Shown: positions 43,940 to 54,989 of the stretch, piece after piece
How positions within the stretch are numbered: position 1 is the stretch's first letter
How the letters are laid out: every line of letters starts with the position of its first letter
Source: Carettochelys insculpta
Taxonomy: Eukaryota > Chordata > Testudines > Carettochelyidae
Reading direction: 5' to 3'
Assembly (NCBI RefSeq): GCF_033958435.1
Contig: NC_134138.1
Coordinates: 271,971,798 to 272,035,797, forward strand
Length of the DNA: 64,000 bases
Position numbers and translations under genes: made by a program
Notes under the pieces: generated by a model
Databases searched by the model: none
The model's input: only the letters and a program-made list of their open reading frames with translations
What the model was told of the DNA's origin: nothing

Positions 43940-45180
43940 GAGGTAGTGATGTCATTTGAATCCCTCTCTCCATGGCCCTATCTGGTCAAGACGTCTCTCA
44001 GGATTGGTATGACAATGTCCCAGAATCATAGGAGATTCTTCCAAATGCTCCAAAATGGATTTCTTGAGGATTCCCTCCATGATTTTTCTGGGGACTGAAG
44101 CATGGTTGGTCAGTCTATAATTCCCTGGATTGTCCTTCTTTACTTTTTTAGAGACAGGCATTACATTTGCCTCTTTCCAATCATCTGGGACCTCTCCCAA
44201 TCTCCACAAGTTTTCAAAGATAATAGCCAAAGGCTCTGAAATGATATCTGCCAATTTCTTCAGTACTCCTTGATGCATTAAATCCGGACCCATGTATTTG
44301 TGCGCATCTAGCTTTTCTAAATAACTTTTAACCCATTCTTTCCACACGTGGGGCTGCCTCCCTCCTTCCCATACAACATTGCCTAGTGCCGTAGTCGGGA
44401 AGTTGACCTGGTTTGTGAAGACTGAGGGAAAAAAAGCGTTGCATATTTCAGCCTTTCCCACATCATCCGTCACCAGGTTACCGCCCTCATCCAGTAACGG
44501 TTCCACACCCTCCCTGATAATCCTCTTATTTTTCACATGCCTGAAGAAGCCCTTCTTGTTGCCCTTCACATTCCTTGCTATCTGCTGTTCCAATCGTGCT
44601 TTCCCTTTCCTGATTATGCCCCCCCCAGCATTCTCCAGGCATATAGTTATACTCCTTCTTACTCATCTCTCCAATTGTCCACTTCTTATACTTATCCTTT
44701 TTGAGTTTAAGCTTGCCAAAGATTTCCCTTTTAAGCCAAGCTGGTTGCCTACCATATGTGATTTTCTTACAGCCCATCGCTATTGTTTGTTCCTGTGCCT
44801 TCCATAAGACCTCTTTAAAATACTGCCAGGTCTCCCGAACTCCTTTCCCCTTCATATTAGTTTCCCAGGGGATCCTGCCCATCAGTTTTCTCAGGTAGTT
44901 GAAGTCTGCTTGTCTGAAATGAAGGGTCTGTATTTTATTGCTCACCTTTCTTCCTTTTGTCAGATTCCTGAAATCTACCATCTCATGATCACTGCAGCCC
45001 GGGTTTCCACCCACTTCTATTTCTCCTACTATTTCTTCCCTTATCTTCACCCAAAGTCTGTAAGAACCCCAAAAAACAGCGAGGATTGGAATAATCCATC
45101 TGCTCATTATTTGTCCTTTGACATACCGTTTTAGGTTCACTGATTTCTGGTGTCACACTTTTCTTGTTTACTTTGAGCAT
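43940..45180 (-). pseudogene. CR1 LINE ORF2, endonuclease end to early reverse transcriptase
   Basis: The minus strand reads GNPGCSDHEMVDFRNLTKG, the end of the CR1 endonuclease domain (SDHEM motif). It then gives PWETNMKGKGVRETWQYFK and KKDKYKKWTIGEMSKKEYN, then from about 44590 in another frame VKNKRIIREGVEPLLDEGG and SEPLAIIFENLWRLGEVPDDW, followed by KEANVMPVSKKVKKDNPGNY. The last is the conserved RT motif before the palm. The frame break lies in the overlap near 44530-44590. Unusually for CR1, this copy lacks the 3' half (palm, 3' UTR and tail) and ends abruptly at about 43940, which suggests a deletion or rearrangement after insertion. Confidence 0.92.
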
Positions 45181-45504
45181 GATCTTAAAACAGCCCTTTA
45201 GTTACATCAGGAGGCCTTCTTGTTTGAACTAATTCAGTGTCCATCTTCCTCTTATGACTTTTCCCATCAGTATTTGTTGTTGTTGTAGGTTATTGTGACA
45301 TATTATGAACTTTTGATTATATTTTTGTAGTTGAGCTCACCATTAGAATAACATTTATAGGCCCTATTATAACAATAGGCTTCATGTTTATATTTAGCAC
45401 ATCTGTCCAGAACCTGACTGGAGAAATCTGGGTCCTACTGATGCAATCGTGATCTTTATTTGGTATCAGTTGAGCCAAGTCCACCAATTTTAATGGAAAA
45501 TAAC

Positions 45505-46040
45505 ATAAAAACGGGCATACTGGGTCAGATCCAGCTAGCCCTGTATTCTGTCTTCAGACAGTGGCCAATGCCAGATGCCCCAGAGGGAGTGAACAGAACA
45601 CATAGTAATGAAAGTGGTTCTTCTTCTGACATCTGTTTCCAGGCTCTGACAAAGAGAGACTAAGGACACGATTCTTACTTATTCTGGCTAATATCCACAC
45701 ATGGACCTAACCTACATGAATTTATCTAGCTCTTTTTTGAAACCTGTTAAAATCCTGGTCTTCATCACACCCTCTGGCAAGGTGTTCTGCAGGCCTGCTG
45801 TTCTCTGTGTGAAGAAAAACTACCTTTTGTTAGTTTTAAACCTGCTACCCATTAATTCATTTGGTGACTCCTAGTTCTTATGTTATGGGAACAAGCAAAT
45901 AACTTTTCCTTATTCACTTTTCCCATTCCTGTCATGACTTTATAGATCTCTGTCATCTGCCCCCCCTTGTCTCCTCTTTTCTAAGCTGAAAAGTCCCAGT
46001 CTTTTTACTCTTTCTTCATATGGCACCCAAATCCGGATCT
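45505..46040 (-). mobile_element. CR1 LINE 3' fragment, antisense
   Basis: Starts, on the minus strand, in the polymerase C-terminus (CATATGAAGAAAGAGTAAAA, GACTTTTCAGCTTAG). It continues through GTCACCAAATGAATTAATGG and ends near 45505 with GGATCTGACCCAGTATGCCC. It belongs to the TTCTTATG-type subfamily. It is adjacent to the CR1 at 43940, but they are different parts of the element. Confidence 0.82.
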
Positions 46041-48117
46041 ACCCAAATTCACACGAACTGAGGATCTGGGCAATTAAATTTAATAACTATGTGGAGAGGA
46101 TAATTTCTCCGAGTGTAATATTTTCTGGGACTGGGGATGGGAGGCAGGGAAAGGGAAACTATGGCACCAAACAGCTTATCTGTCAGGCTACTGACAGGGT
46201 TCACAGCTTCCTGGCAAAGCACAGGCAAATAGGAGCCTCTATAACCAAGTGTGAGCTGAATAAGATAAAATGTCTGTGATGTTGCCATAGCAATGGAAGT
46301 CCATGGCTGATGCCAAAACAATACAACAACAACAATCTCTGATCAAAGAAAAGGGTCCAGTTGTCATGGCAACTGGGTCGGGCCTCCATTTCAACTTTTA
46401 TGTCGCCAGCATGAAAAGAAAATGATTGCTAGAGATTAAAATAATTAAGAAGTGTTTGATTACAATATTTCTCCTGTGACCGTCACATTTGTTTGCTGGA
46501 GGACACGACCTATAGAAGTCTATAAACCTCACAATTCTCAGTATGTGAGATATGTGCATATTACATATACAAAAAAAGAAGGAGAGAACGTTACTAAGGC
46601 TGTAAATCTGAGTGCTCACAAGTTACAAAATGCCAGAATTAAGGTTGCCTGTTAGCTGCTGACATGAAGGAAGTCTTCCTGAAGATGTGCATACTTAGAT
46701 TTTTGAAAGCCTTACCACCAGGTCCAGACAGGAGTGGCAAGGGAGCAGCATTTCAAAGGGATCCAGAACTCCAGGTGTCACTGCTGGCAGCTGTAGCCTG
46801 AACTCCAGGCCATGCTGAACTGCCACAGCAGCGCTGCTTTGAATAGCTGTGAGGGGATGCATTCCACAATGCCATGGTCTGGGCATCGCAGGGAGCTCAC
46901 TGCCCTAGGCTTCACCCTTTCTGCCCTTGATCATGACTCTTTTGTGGTGTGGAGTCGGCCTCCCTCCCACCTTGCCCAAGGGCCTGCAGTGGCTGTTGGT
47001 CCCACTGCTTATCCCTTTGCGAAATGTGAGTAGCTTTTCACAGCAGTGAGAAAGGGCATGTTCCTGAAGTGAAAGTCATTCCCAGTTAACTTTCATGTAG
47101 CTGTTCCAGAGCACATGGCAGCTAGACCTGTCCATAAAAAGCTTGCCAGAAAATTAGGCAAAACTACTTACTTTTTTTTCTTTTGCCCTCATTCTTGAGC
47201 TGAACTATTTTGGATGCTATTTTCTAAATTAAATTCAACCTGAGACAGACACCCTGCTTGGAAAATTTTAGCCCAAATGCTTAGTGTTCATAAAGTTACC
47301 AGGACCTGCAAGCAGGGACTTATAACTGGAAGTGTTTGGGCAACTTAATCATAGGCTATGATAAAAGCCCTGCCTAGAATGGTTGTTCATACTCCAGAGC
47401 CCTGTTTCCCTCTTCCAGCCATCAAAAATGCACAACTGTGTAGGCGAGATGCCTCTATGGAGACATAAAGCATCAATATTCTGCCTGCATGTTTACAACT
47501 TTCTGTAGGCCTTGAAAAAAAAACATTAGCAGCCTTGTGCATCAGGGTATATCACTGCACTAACCCTAATGAGCATGGAGGCTTAATTTTACAATGAAAT
47601 GTTTAAACTCTCTGGGCCTGATCTCCCACACTTGTGACCATTGGGGACCAGATCCTTCTGTCTGAGGATTTGTCCACTCACAGAATTGCATTGGTTTAGT
47701 TTAGATCATACAAAACATTAATTTGATTTGACCCATACAAACCCCTTTGTGAACATTCGGATATCTGGCTTTTGTCTGGTTTAAACAGGTGCAGGGTGGG
47801 CTCACAACAATGTAAGACCACCTCCATAGAAAGTTTAACTACCTTGAATTAAAATTGTGCCATTTTGTGCACAGACCAGAGCTTAGTTTACCTGTGAGTA
47901 AATGAGGTCATGACAAAGCTTAACCAATTTTAATTTTATATTTGCTTAGCATGTGCATAGTTGTCTAGCTAAGCAAAGGCATTGTCAGTGGCTTGATGTA
48001 TTTCTTCTAGATCACTGATAAAACTGGAGTTCATTGACAATATGTGTTATCATCTATGTTGTATGCCTGACCAGTTTTGCTAGTAGCCATTGATTGACCT
48101 ATGCTCCACCTCTTGGT
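46041..48117. other. No recognisable gene
   Basis: Two kilobases of unassigned DNA. The short ORFs (46049-46321, 46812-47033) carry no recognisable domain. Confidence 0.4.
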
Positions 48118-48119
48118 AA

Positions 48120-48245
48120 GTAGTCTCAGAGGGAATGCCATGTTAGTCTGTAGCTTCACAAATAACAAGAATTCATGTGGCACCCTAGAAACTAATAAAT
48201 GTTTTGGTCATGAATTTTTGTGAGCAAGTGGGTTTTATCAATACA
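48120..48245 (-). mobile_element. Penelope-like element tail, antisense
   Basis: CAGAGGGAATGCCATGTTAG, then GTGGCACCCTAGAAACTAAT, are the complement of the PLE terminus. The hammerhead-like core is degenerate (GAATTTTTGTGAGCAAGTGG). Confidence 0.75.
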
Positions 48246-48299
48246 TTAGTTTCTAAGTTGTGTGGCCAAGTTAGTCTCATTCCTGGGCACCAGGTCATG

Positions 48300-48703
48300 T
48301 TTAGTCCACTGGCCCCACCATATGAACCCCGTTACCCTTCGACTGTGGATGAACTGAAGAGAGCCATCGACAGCATTGCAGCAGGAAAGGCCCCTGGTCA
48401 GGATGGTATACCACCAGAGGTAATCAAATGTGCTGCGGACACACTCCTGGAACCCCTACATGAGCTACTGTGCCTGTGCTGGAAAGAGGGTGAGGTTCCA
48501 CAGGATATGTGCGACGCTAACATTGTAACGTTGTATAAGAGCAAAGGAGACAGAAGCGACTGCAACAACTACCGTGGAATCTCCCTCCTAAGCGTCACTG
48601 GTAAACTGTTCGCTCGTGTCATCCTCGGCAGACTCCAGAAGATTGCTGAGAGGGTGTACCCCGAATCGCAGTGCGGATTCCACGCAGAGAGGTCTACTGT
48701 TTG
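48300..48703 (+). pseudogene. LINE reverse transcriptase fragment (not CR1)
   Basis: Decodes ELKRAIDSIAAGKAPGQDG, IPPEVIKCAADTLLEPLHEL and KGDRSDCNNYRGISLLSVTG, ending SQCGFHAERSTV. This is the fingers part of a non-LTR reverse transcriptase whose sequence differs clearly from CR1 (NYRGISLL instead of NPGNYRL). It probably belongs to the same LINE as the fragments at 52781 and 62270. It is truncated on both sides and lies directly after an antisense PLE tail, so it was cut by rearrangement. The exact clade cannot be decided from this piece. Confidence 0.88.
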
Positions 48704-49094
48704 ATCATCAGCTCTGTCTCCGCTCTGTTTTTATTCCTGCCTCTCCACTTCTGGCCTCACCCTGCCACAGGTGCCACAAGATTGCTTGTTATTTGTGCAC
48801 CACTGGGGTGGATTAAGAACAGGTGGGACCCTGGGACAATACAGACACAAGGGGCCTCCCAATATATTAAAATATTAATGTCACATCATTATTTATGATC
48901 TAAAATCTATTCATGCTTATTATTATTATCCTTGATGCATAATAAAATTGCACATAAATTAATTTTAAATAACAGTGACATGACTCATTTCTTTTATTCC
49001 ATTAAACAAAAATGAAGTTATAGAGCCTTGCTGCCCGTCATGCCCTGGGGCAACTGCCTCTTTTGCCCTTATTTTAATCCACCACTGTTCACCT
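48704..49094. other. No recognisable gene
   Basis: Unassigned AT-rich DNA. Confidence 0.4.
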
Positions 49095-49330
49095 CTAGAG
49101 ATATCTCCACACTTATCAGAAGATTGACTCATCTAGGGTCAATGTTCAGGGGTTCCATTTAGTGCACCAAGTGGGGGATGTGCTAAATTGAATCATCCAG
49201 GCTCTACAGTTGGCCCTGGTACTCCTCCTTCTTACCAGGAGTAGGGGAGATCGACAAGAGAAACTCTGCCATCAACATCCTCCTGCATGGACAGCCAGAA
49301 AAATCAATCTTTGATATGTTAATTACAGCT
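49095..49330. repeat. MITE-like interspersed repeat
   Basis: Contains TCTAGAGATATCTCCACAC, TTGACTCATCTAGGGTCAAT and GGGAGATCGACAAGAGAAAC. Related in vocabulary to 31787-32068. Termini eroded. Confidence 0.5.
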
Positions 49331-50337
49331 ATCCAATTGTTGTAGGTGAAATTGTGTATCTTAGTTCATCTTTTCAGACAAGTCTAGGCCTGGCTTCAGT
49401 GTTACACACTCTTATGCACACAATCGACAGACTTGACAGAATTATGCAGTGAAAATATATAAAATAACCATGTGTATGGAAAGCTGTGCTGCTAAGCAAG
49501 AGTTAAAAGAACTCTCAAGCCTGGTATGATGGTAAAGAGTGTATATTCTTTAAAGTAAGGTATTCAGAGTAAGTAGAATGCTATAGGGTACATAGGAGTC
49601 CTACTTGGAAGTGAGTCAATGTTTATCACTTATGTTCCATGTCAGTGATAATGATTCCTTCTTTCACATTTCTAGGAGTGAGACTGCTAATGTCTAAAAT
49701 GAAAAGGTTACAAATTCCATTATTTGTTAATCCTCACCCTTCTCCCCACTGAAGCTGTAGGAGAAAGAAATAAACAGTTCAGCGCATTGTGAGTTTCTAA
49801 TAGAAACCAACTGGAATTCTGTAGCAGGAATCACACAACTTCAAAAGGTTTCTCCTGAGTGCTCCTCTGAAAATGACAAGTGGTTAAAGTATGTCAGGGG
49901 ATTTGAGCTTTTGATATATCTTGGAAATGCTAAATAATGCAAAAGCCAAGACACACTCTAACAAATTAGAGTCTGGAAGGGGCTGTGGAAAACAGATTAT
50001 AAATGAAGAAGAGCTGTGTTCTACTTTTTCTTCTATAATTTTACATGGGGAATGTAGGTCTCCTGAATTCCCAGTGTACGGAATTCAATACTGGATCTAC
50101 CCGAATTATGCTGATTTATATTTCATGTCTACTTTTCATAATGAAAAATATCGCAAAGAATACAATGAAGATCATGAAGCAGTAACAAATATCTGAGGGA
50201 TTTATCTTCTTTTTCATTTTCACACAAGACCACATTCATGGAATTTATGACCAGAAGTAACATTATGATCACAAAATCCAATGTCTGATATAGCACAAAC
50301 CATAGGTTTCGCTCAAAATTATGTGCAACAGTAACAA

Positions 50338-50371
<34 letters not shown>

Positions 50372-50414
50372 TGTTCAACAATGCAGGACATACTTCTATC
50401 CTTTTAGTTTCACA
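49331..50414. other. No recognisable gene; contains (ATC)n
   Basis: An uninterrupted (ATC)n microsatellite lies at 50339-50370. A 91-aa ORF at 49921-50196 has no recognisable domain. Confidence 0.45.
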
Positions 50415-50705
50415 ACAAAATCTCTGTCCACACTAGGCAAAGTCAGTTGACTACAGATACATAATTCTAGCTATGTCAAATGCATTGCTAAAATCAATGT
50501 ATCTGAGCTTGGATAACTTTGCTGTCCATACTGGGGAAGGTCAAGAGGAGAGTTTCTCCCCTTGACCTCCCTTACTTAGGGGTCAAGTGTGACCCCAGAG
50601 AGGTCAATTTTGCATGTCTACACTAGATCCAGAAAATCAAACCCCAGAAGATCAACCCTGAGTGGGTTCATCTTCCAGGGTAATGCAGACATAGCCTAAG
50701 TGCAC
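50415..50705. repeat. MITE-like repeat (family also at 16550)
   Basis: TCTGTCCACACTAGGC at the left, ATCAATGTATCTGAGC, GACCTCCCTTACTTAGGGG, and AGATCAACCCTGAG. The right end is the complement of TTAGGCTATGTCTGCATTAC, again close to the GTCTACAC-type terminus. Confidence 0.65.
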
Positions 50706-51520
50706 AAGATTTGTACAGCCTGTTTGACTGGATATCTGTTATCTGTGCAAGAAATCATTGGGGCCACTCGTGGAGGAAACAGCCAGAGAGTCTATCTCTT
50801 CATACTCCCATTTCTCTGGTCCTTTGAATGAACAGAGAACAGCAATACATGAAGTCCGGAGATGCAAACAGTTCAATATTTATTGGGGTTAGTTTCCAGT
50901 AAGCATGAATCCAGTCTCCTTTTTCCCTACTTACTTCCTGTTTGCCCCAATTTATATAGCAATATTCTCAGCTATACCTTAACCAATCATTTTACTGAAA
51001 TTTAACTAACTAATCCTAACATATTGTAACATGCTTATCTTAACATATCATACCACCTTAATTGGTTTACAGAAAAATAAATTATGCAGAAGACAGAAAT
51101 AATCAAAGAACCAGACAGAGGCCATATAGAAAAACTATAGAGAAATAGAGAGCATGCAGAAAAAAAAAAAAAAAGGATTTCACAGCCCCAGCTATTGATG
51201 AGTGGATTCTTTCCACTCAGAAAACTATCAACATAAATTTTCTTTAAATCTTTGATGCTCTTTCCTTCATGTTTTGGCTTGTCTTTCAAACAGCCCCAAA
51301 TTGTCTTATTTCCATGTGACTGGTTTAAGATGTGTGAGGTTATATGTGTGCCCATGTTTCTTATGTTATGGTTGACTCTGTTACTCGTCCAAATGCCTTA
51401 CCTTAAGAACAAGGCCCCAGACTAGACACCCATAGACTGTGACTGTGATTCTCTGTTTTTATGCCTCCATAAGTAGCTAAGTGACAAAAATGGCCACATT
51501 CTTTATATATTGAACTTTCC
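50706..51520. other. No recognisable gene
   Basis: Contains an A-run at about 51161-51174; otherwise unassigned. Confidence 0.4.
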
Positions 51521-51524
51521 AGGT

Positions 51525-51650
51525 AGGCCTGAATATTTATACAGAGATCAAAAAAGAACTATATAAATTCATGGAAGTTAAGCCATCAAAGGATACTGGG
51601 CTAGATGGACCTTGGGTCTGACCCAGTGTGTCTACTCTTTTCTTCTTATA
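51525..51650 (+). mobile_element. CR1 LINE extreme 3' end
   Basis: GATCAAAAAAGAACTATATA, then ATACTGGGCTAGATGGACCT and GGGTCTGACCCAGTGTG, ending TTCTTATATTC. Only the last 120 bp of a CR1 copy. Confidence 0.75.
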
Positions 51651-51955
51651 TTCTAACAGAAGGTACAACTCAACAAGGGTAAAAATTGCAAAATCTGACC
51701 CTGACATGGCTATATAGGCAGTAGACAGAAAGCCACATTGGAAAAATGAGTGTTATTCCATCTTCATTTTGCTTCTCTCTCCTCAAATTTGCAAAAGTTA
51801 AAGGTTTCCCTAACCCCCACTGCCTTTGTGGAAACCTTCATCTGCGAGCTGAAAGTCAAGGTATGATTGATATCTATCAGAGAGGTAGCCGTGTTAGTCT
51901 GTAGCTTCGAGAACAACAGGAAGTCTTGTGGCACCTTATAGACTAACAGATATTT

Positions 51956-51995
51956 TGGAGCATGAGCTTTCATGAGCAAAGACCCACTTCATCAG
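51956..51995 (-). ncRNA. Hammerhead-ribozyme-like motif in PLE repeat
   Basis: Minus strand: CTGATGA (51995-51989), A, helix II GTGGG/CTCAT (two wobble pairs) with loop TCTTTG, then GAAA, then a 3-bp helix III AGC/GCT closed by TCAT. The base after GCU is C, a valid cleavage-site identity. Extra A and weak helix I as in the other copies. Confidence 0.5.
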
Positions 51996-52240
51996 ATGCA
52001 TGAGTGGGGGTGGGGGTGGTTTCAGAGGGGTATTTAAAGAATGGGATCCCAGAAAAAGGGAGGGCCAGAGCTGACAAGGTCTATTCAGCAAGGTGGAAAT
52101 GGCCCATTATCAATAGTAGGTATCAAAAGAGGAAAAAACAAGTCAGATTAGACGGGGGGATATGAGCCATTGTCAGAGTCTAATTGGGAGATCTTAACAC
52201 CCAAGGTAGAGAAGCTGCCTTTGTAAACTGTGAGCCACTC

Positions 52241-52630
52241 TCAGTGTCTGTTTGATCCTTGGTTAATGGAGTCAAATTTGCAAATCAATTGCAAATCAGA
52301 GATTTCTCTCTCCATTTGATTTTTGAAATTTCTTCGTTTCAGAACTGTCAGCCTTAAATCTGCTACTGAGTGTCCAGGAAATTTGAAGTGTTCCCCCACA
52401 GGCTTCTGTACATTAACATTCCTGATGTCTGATTTACGTCCATTTGTTCTTTGACATACAGACTGTCCAGTTTGGCCTATGTAAATTGCAGTTGGGCATT
52501 GCTGACACATGATGGTGTATATTATATTAGTAGATGTGCAGGTAAAAGAGCCCCTAATGGTATGGTTGATGTTAGGTCCTGTGATGATGTCACTGGTGTA
52601 GATGATTGACCTGTCACTTGTCCTCTTCAC
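52241..52630 (-). pseudogene. PLE GIY-YIG endonuclease domain
   Basis: Reads SFTCTSTNIIYTIMCQQCPT, then AIYIGQTGQSVCQRTNGRKS, then KPVGEHFKFPGHSVADLRLT and LKRRNFKNQMEREISDLQLI. This is the Penelope nuclease domain with IYIG and the downstream HF-PGHS-DL block. The conserved Arg of the core is Cys-shifted here (SVCQR), which may impair catalysis. It ends FDSINQGSNRH and stop. The RT domain is absent because the copy is truncated. Confidence 0.88.
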
Positions 52631-52780
52631 TAGTGATTAAAGCTGCTACACTTGAATGTTGCTGATCTTGTGCAATCCAGAAAAGAACCCAGAGCTCTGT
52701 CCAATAGCTATGCTGTCTTTGCAATGCTACAATGGTCAGAAGTAAACCACTATGACTGTTTCCCAATCAGTTTTCTGACT

Positions 52781-53270
52781 ACAGCAGGAGCCACAAGCAT
52801 CGAAGCCAGGATTCTGAAAGCCCTGCTTCACTGGACAGGGCACATCATACGAATGGAGGAGTCAAGATCCCTAAGCAACGCATCTACGGTGAACTCTCCC
52901 ACGGCAAAAGGAATCAAGGTAGGCCTCACAAAAGGTACAAAGACTGAGTGAATGCCAACATCGCTCATGCTGGTTTAAAACCAGATCAGCTAGAGCAGCA
53001 TGCAAAAGACCAAACAGGCTGGTGTGCTCTCGTATGACACACGTATGACAACTTTGAAGACCAGCGATGTATACTCCTCATTGATGCCCATGAGAGGAAG
53101 AAAGCAACAGCAGCAGCTGCACCAACAGAGCCAGGACAATTCCCTTGCCCCCACTGTGAACACCCATGCCGTTCAGAGCTTGGACTCCTCAGCCACATGC
53201 AAGTCCACAACTGATGAGCCTGTGCAAGCTCAAGTGGTCATCGTTGGACATGACGGACTACCTATATATA
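52781..53270 (+). pseudogene. LINE ORF C-terminus with C2H2 zinc finger and 3' end
   Basis: From 52781 the frame gives AGATSIEARILKALLHWTGH then IIRMEESRSL, the region after the RT in this LINE (compare 62493-62747). After frame breaks, 53140-53214 decodes FPCPHCEHPCRSELGLLSHM then QVHN and stop. That is a perfect C2H2 finger (C-x2-C-x12-H-x3-H). The 3' UTR GAGCCTGTGCAAGCTCAAG follows and the element ends near GGACTACC at about 53262, where a (TA)n run begins. Frameshifts and a degraded middle make it dead. Confidence 0.88.
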
Positions 53271-53349
53271 TATTTCTGACTATAAATAGATTTCAAAATG
53301 TTGCAGGCAGATGGAGGGCACAAATAAGAAGCAATCCTGTGGCACCTGA

Positions 53350-54150
53350 GGGTATATCTACACAGCAGCCTTATTCCAACAAAAACTATCCAGAGGAGCT
53401 ATTCTGCAATAGTTTATTTCAAAATAACGCTGCTACAAACAAAAACACATTTCAAAATAGGACTTAGCTATTTTGAAAAACAGCATCTACATGTACAGCC
53501 TAATTCAAAATAGAGTTATTGGACCCACTATGACTTATTTTAAAATAGGTACTATTCCCTGTCTTAACAGTGCCTATTTTGAAGTTGGTAAAACTCATTC
53601 AATGGCCTCATCTATACTAGCAAGTTCTTTTGGAAAATCAGGCCCTTTTTTGAAAGAACGTGTGGAGTGTTCACACACAAAATGCACTCTTTCTATCTGA
53701 AATCAAAAGAATGTGGCTTTTCTTCCGAAAGCCCTCTTCCTCTCCCAGATCAGGAAGAGTGACTCCTTTAAAAAAATAGCATGTGTAGATGCTCCAAAGG
53801 CCCTTCTTTCAAAAGAGATTTCCTCATGGCGCCAGAGTTTTCAATCCCTGGCCAGTTCTGTCAAAAGAGCAGGGGTTGTGTGGATGATCTCTATTGAAAG
53901 AGCAGATCAATCTTTCAGTCCACTTTTTTGTGTGTGGATGTGTTTGTTCGAAGGAAGATCTTCAGGAAGATCACATTTTGAAAGATTGCTGCAGGGTAGA
54001 CGTGGTATATGAGAAATAGCACCTGTTTCGAAATAAGGCTACCACTATTTTGAAATTATGTCAAAATAGTGGTTGTGTTGTGTAGATGCTAGGATAGTTA
54101 GTTTGAAATACAGCTGTTATTTTGAAATAACTGTGTGATGTAGATCTAGT
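53350..54150. mobile_element. Nested foldback MITEs
   Basis: Outer element: GGGTATATCTACACAGCAGC on the left and the complement of ACTAGATCTACATCACACAG on the right, with TTTCAAAATA boxes throughout. Inner element (about 53605-54008): GGCCTCATCTATACTAGC and the complement of CCACGTCTACCCTGCAGC, with TTTCGAAAG-type boxes. Neither has coding capacity. Confidence 0.65.
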
Positions 54151-54208
54151 CTTGGAAACTAATGAATTTATTAGGTCATGAACTTTTGTGTGCAAAATGT
54201 GCCTCATC

Positions 54209-54919
54209 AGCCGTGTCTACACATGCACGCTACTTCAAAGTAGCGGCGCCAACTTCGAAATAGTGCCCGTCACGGCTACACGCGTCGGGCGCTATTTCGA
54301 AGTTAACTTCGACGTTAGGCGGCGAGACGTCAAAGTCGCTATCCTCATCAGGAGATGGGGATAGCGCCCTACTTTGACGTTCAACATCGAAGTAGGGACC
54401 GTGTAGTCATTGCGCGTCCCGCAACTTCGAAATAGCGGGGTCCGCCATGGCGGCCATCAGCTGGGGGGTTGAGAGACGCTCTCTCTCCAGCCCCTGCGGG
54501 GCTCTATGGTCACCGTGGGCAGCAGCCCTTAGCCCAGGGCTTCTGGCTGCTGCTGCGGCAGCTGGGGATCCATGCTGCAGGCACAGGGTCTGCAACCAGT
54601 TGTCGGCTCTGTGGATCTTGTGTTGTTTAGTGCAACTGTGTCTGGGAGGGGCACTTTAAGAGAGCGGCTTGCTGTTGAGTCCGCCCTGTGACCCTGTCTG
54701 CAGCTGTGCCTGGCACCCTTATTTCCATGTGTGCTACTTTGGCGTGTAGACGTTCCCTCGCAGCGCCTATTTCGATGTGGTGCTGCCCAACGTCGAAGTT
54801 GAACGTCGACGTTGCCAGCCCTGGAGGACGTGTAGACGTTATTCATCGAAATAGCCTATTTCGATGTTGCTACATCGAAATAAGCTATTTTGATGTAGGC
54901 TTCACGTGTAGACGTAGCC
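54209..54919 (-). mobile_element. 711-bp Harbinger-like MITE (family 2, copy C)
   Basis: Same orientation as copy A. Exactly 711 bp, flanked by ATC (54206-54208 and 54920-54922). Ends AGCCGTGTCTACACATGCAC and the complement of GGCTACGTCTACACGTGAAG. The GC-rich core and internal box GCGTGTAGACGTTCCC (54744-54759) are present. The 121-aa frame of copies A and B is cut to 62 aa here, against coding function. Confidence 0.9.
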
Positions 54920-54989
54920 ATCAGGTGTTAATGGATGAAGACTCATGGCCTAATATCTTTGTAAGTCTCTAAGGTGCCATTCATGTGAG

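Larger units (their letters stand above)
51878..52635 (-). mobile_element. Penelope-like element, 5' truncated
   Basis: The minus strand runs from the GIY-YIG coding part (52241-52630) through a 3' UTR to the terminal repeat ending ACACGGCTACCTCTCTGAT at 51878. This is the one-sided form, with only a single terminal repeat. No clear TSD was found. Confidence 0.85.
53317..54985. mobile_element. Penelope-like element, inverted tails split by two MITEs
   Basis: An antisense PLE tail is present in two pieces (53317-53354 and 54152-54208). It is followed by a sense-orientation tail at 54923-54985 (CCTAATATCTTTGTAAGTCT, then CTAAGGTGCC). The first gap holds a foldback MITE cluster (53350-54150). 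The second holds the 711-bp MITE with ATC duplication, sitting exactly at the inverted junction. No PLE coding sequence remains. Confidence 0.75.

Noticed and set aside
43871..45140. Plus-strand ORFs across the CR1 copy (60-142 aa)
   Set aside because: They are antisense shadows of CR1 ORF2.
49921..50196. 91-aa ORF with plausible composition
   Set aside because: No domain recognised and no supporting context.
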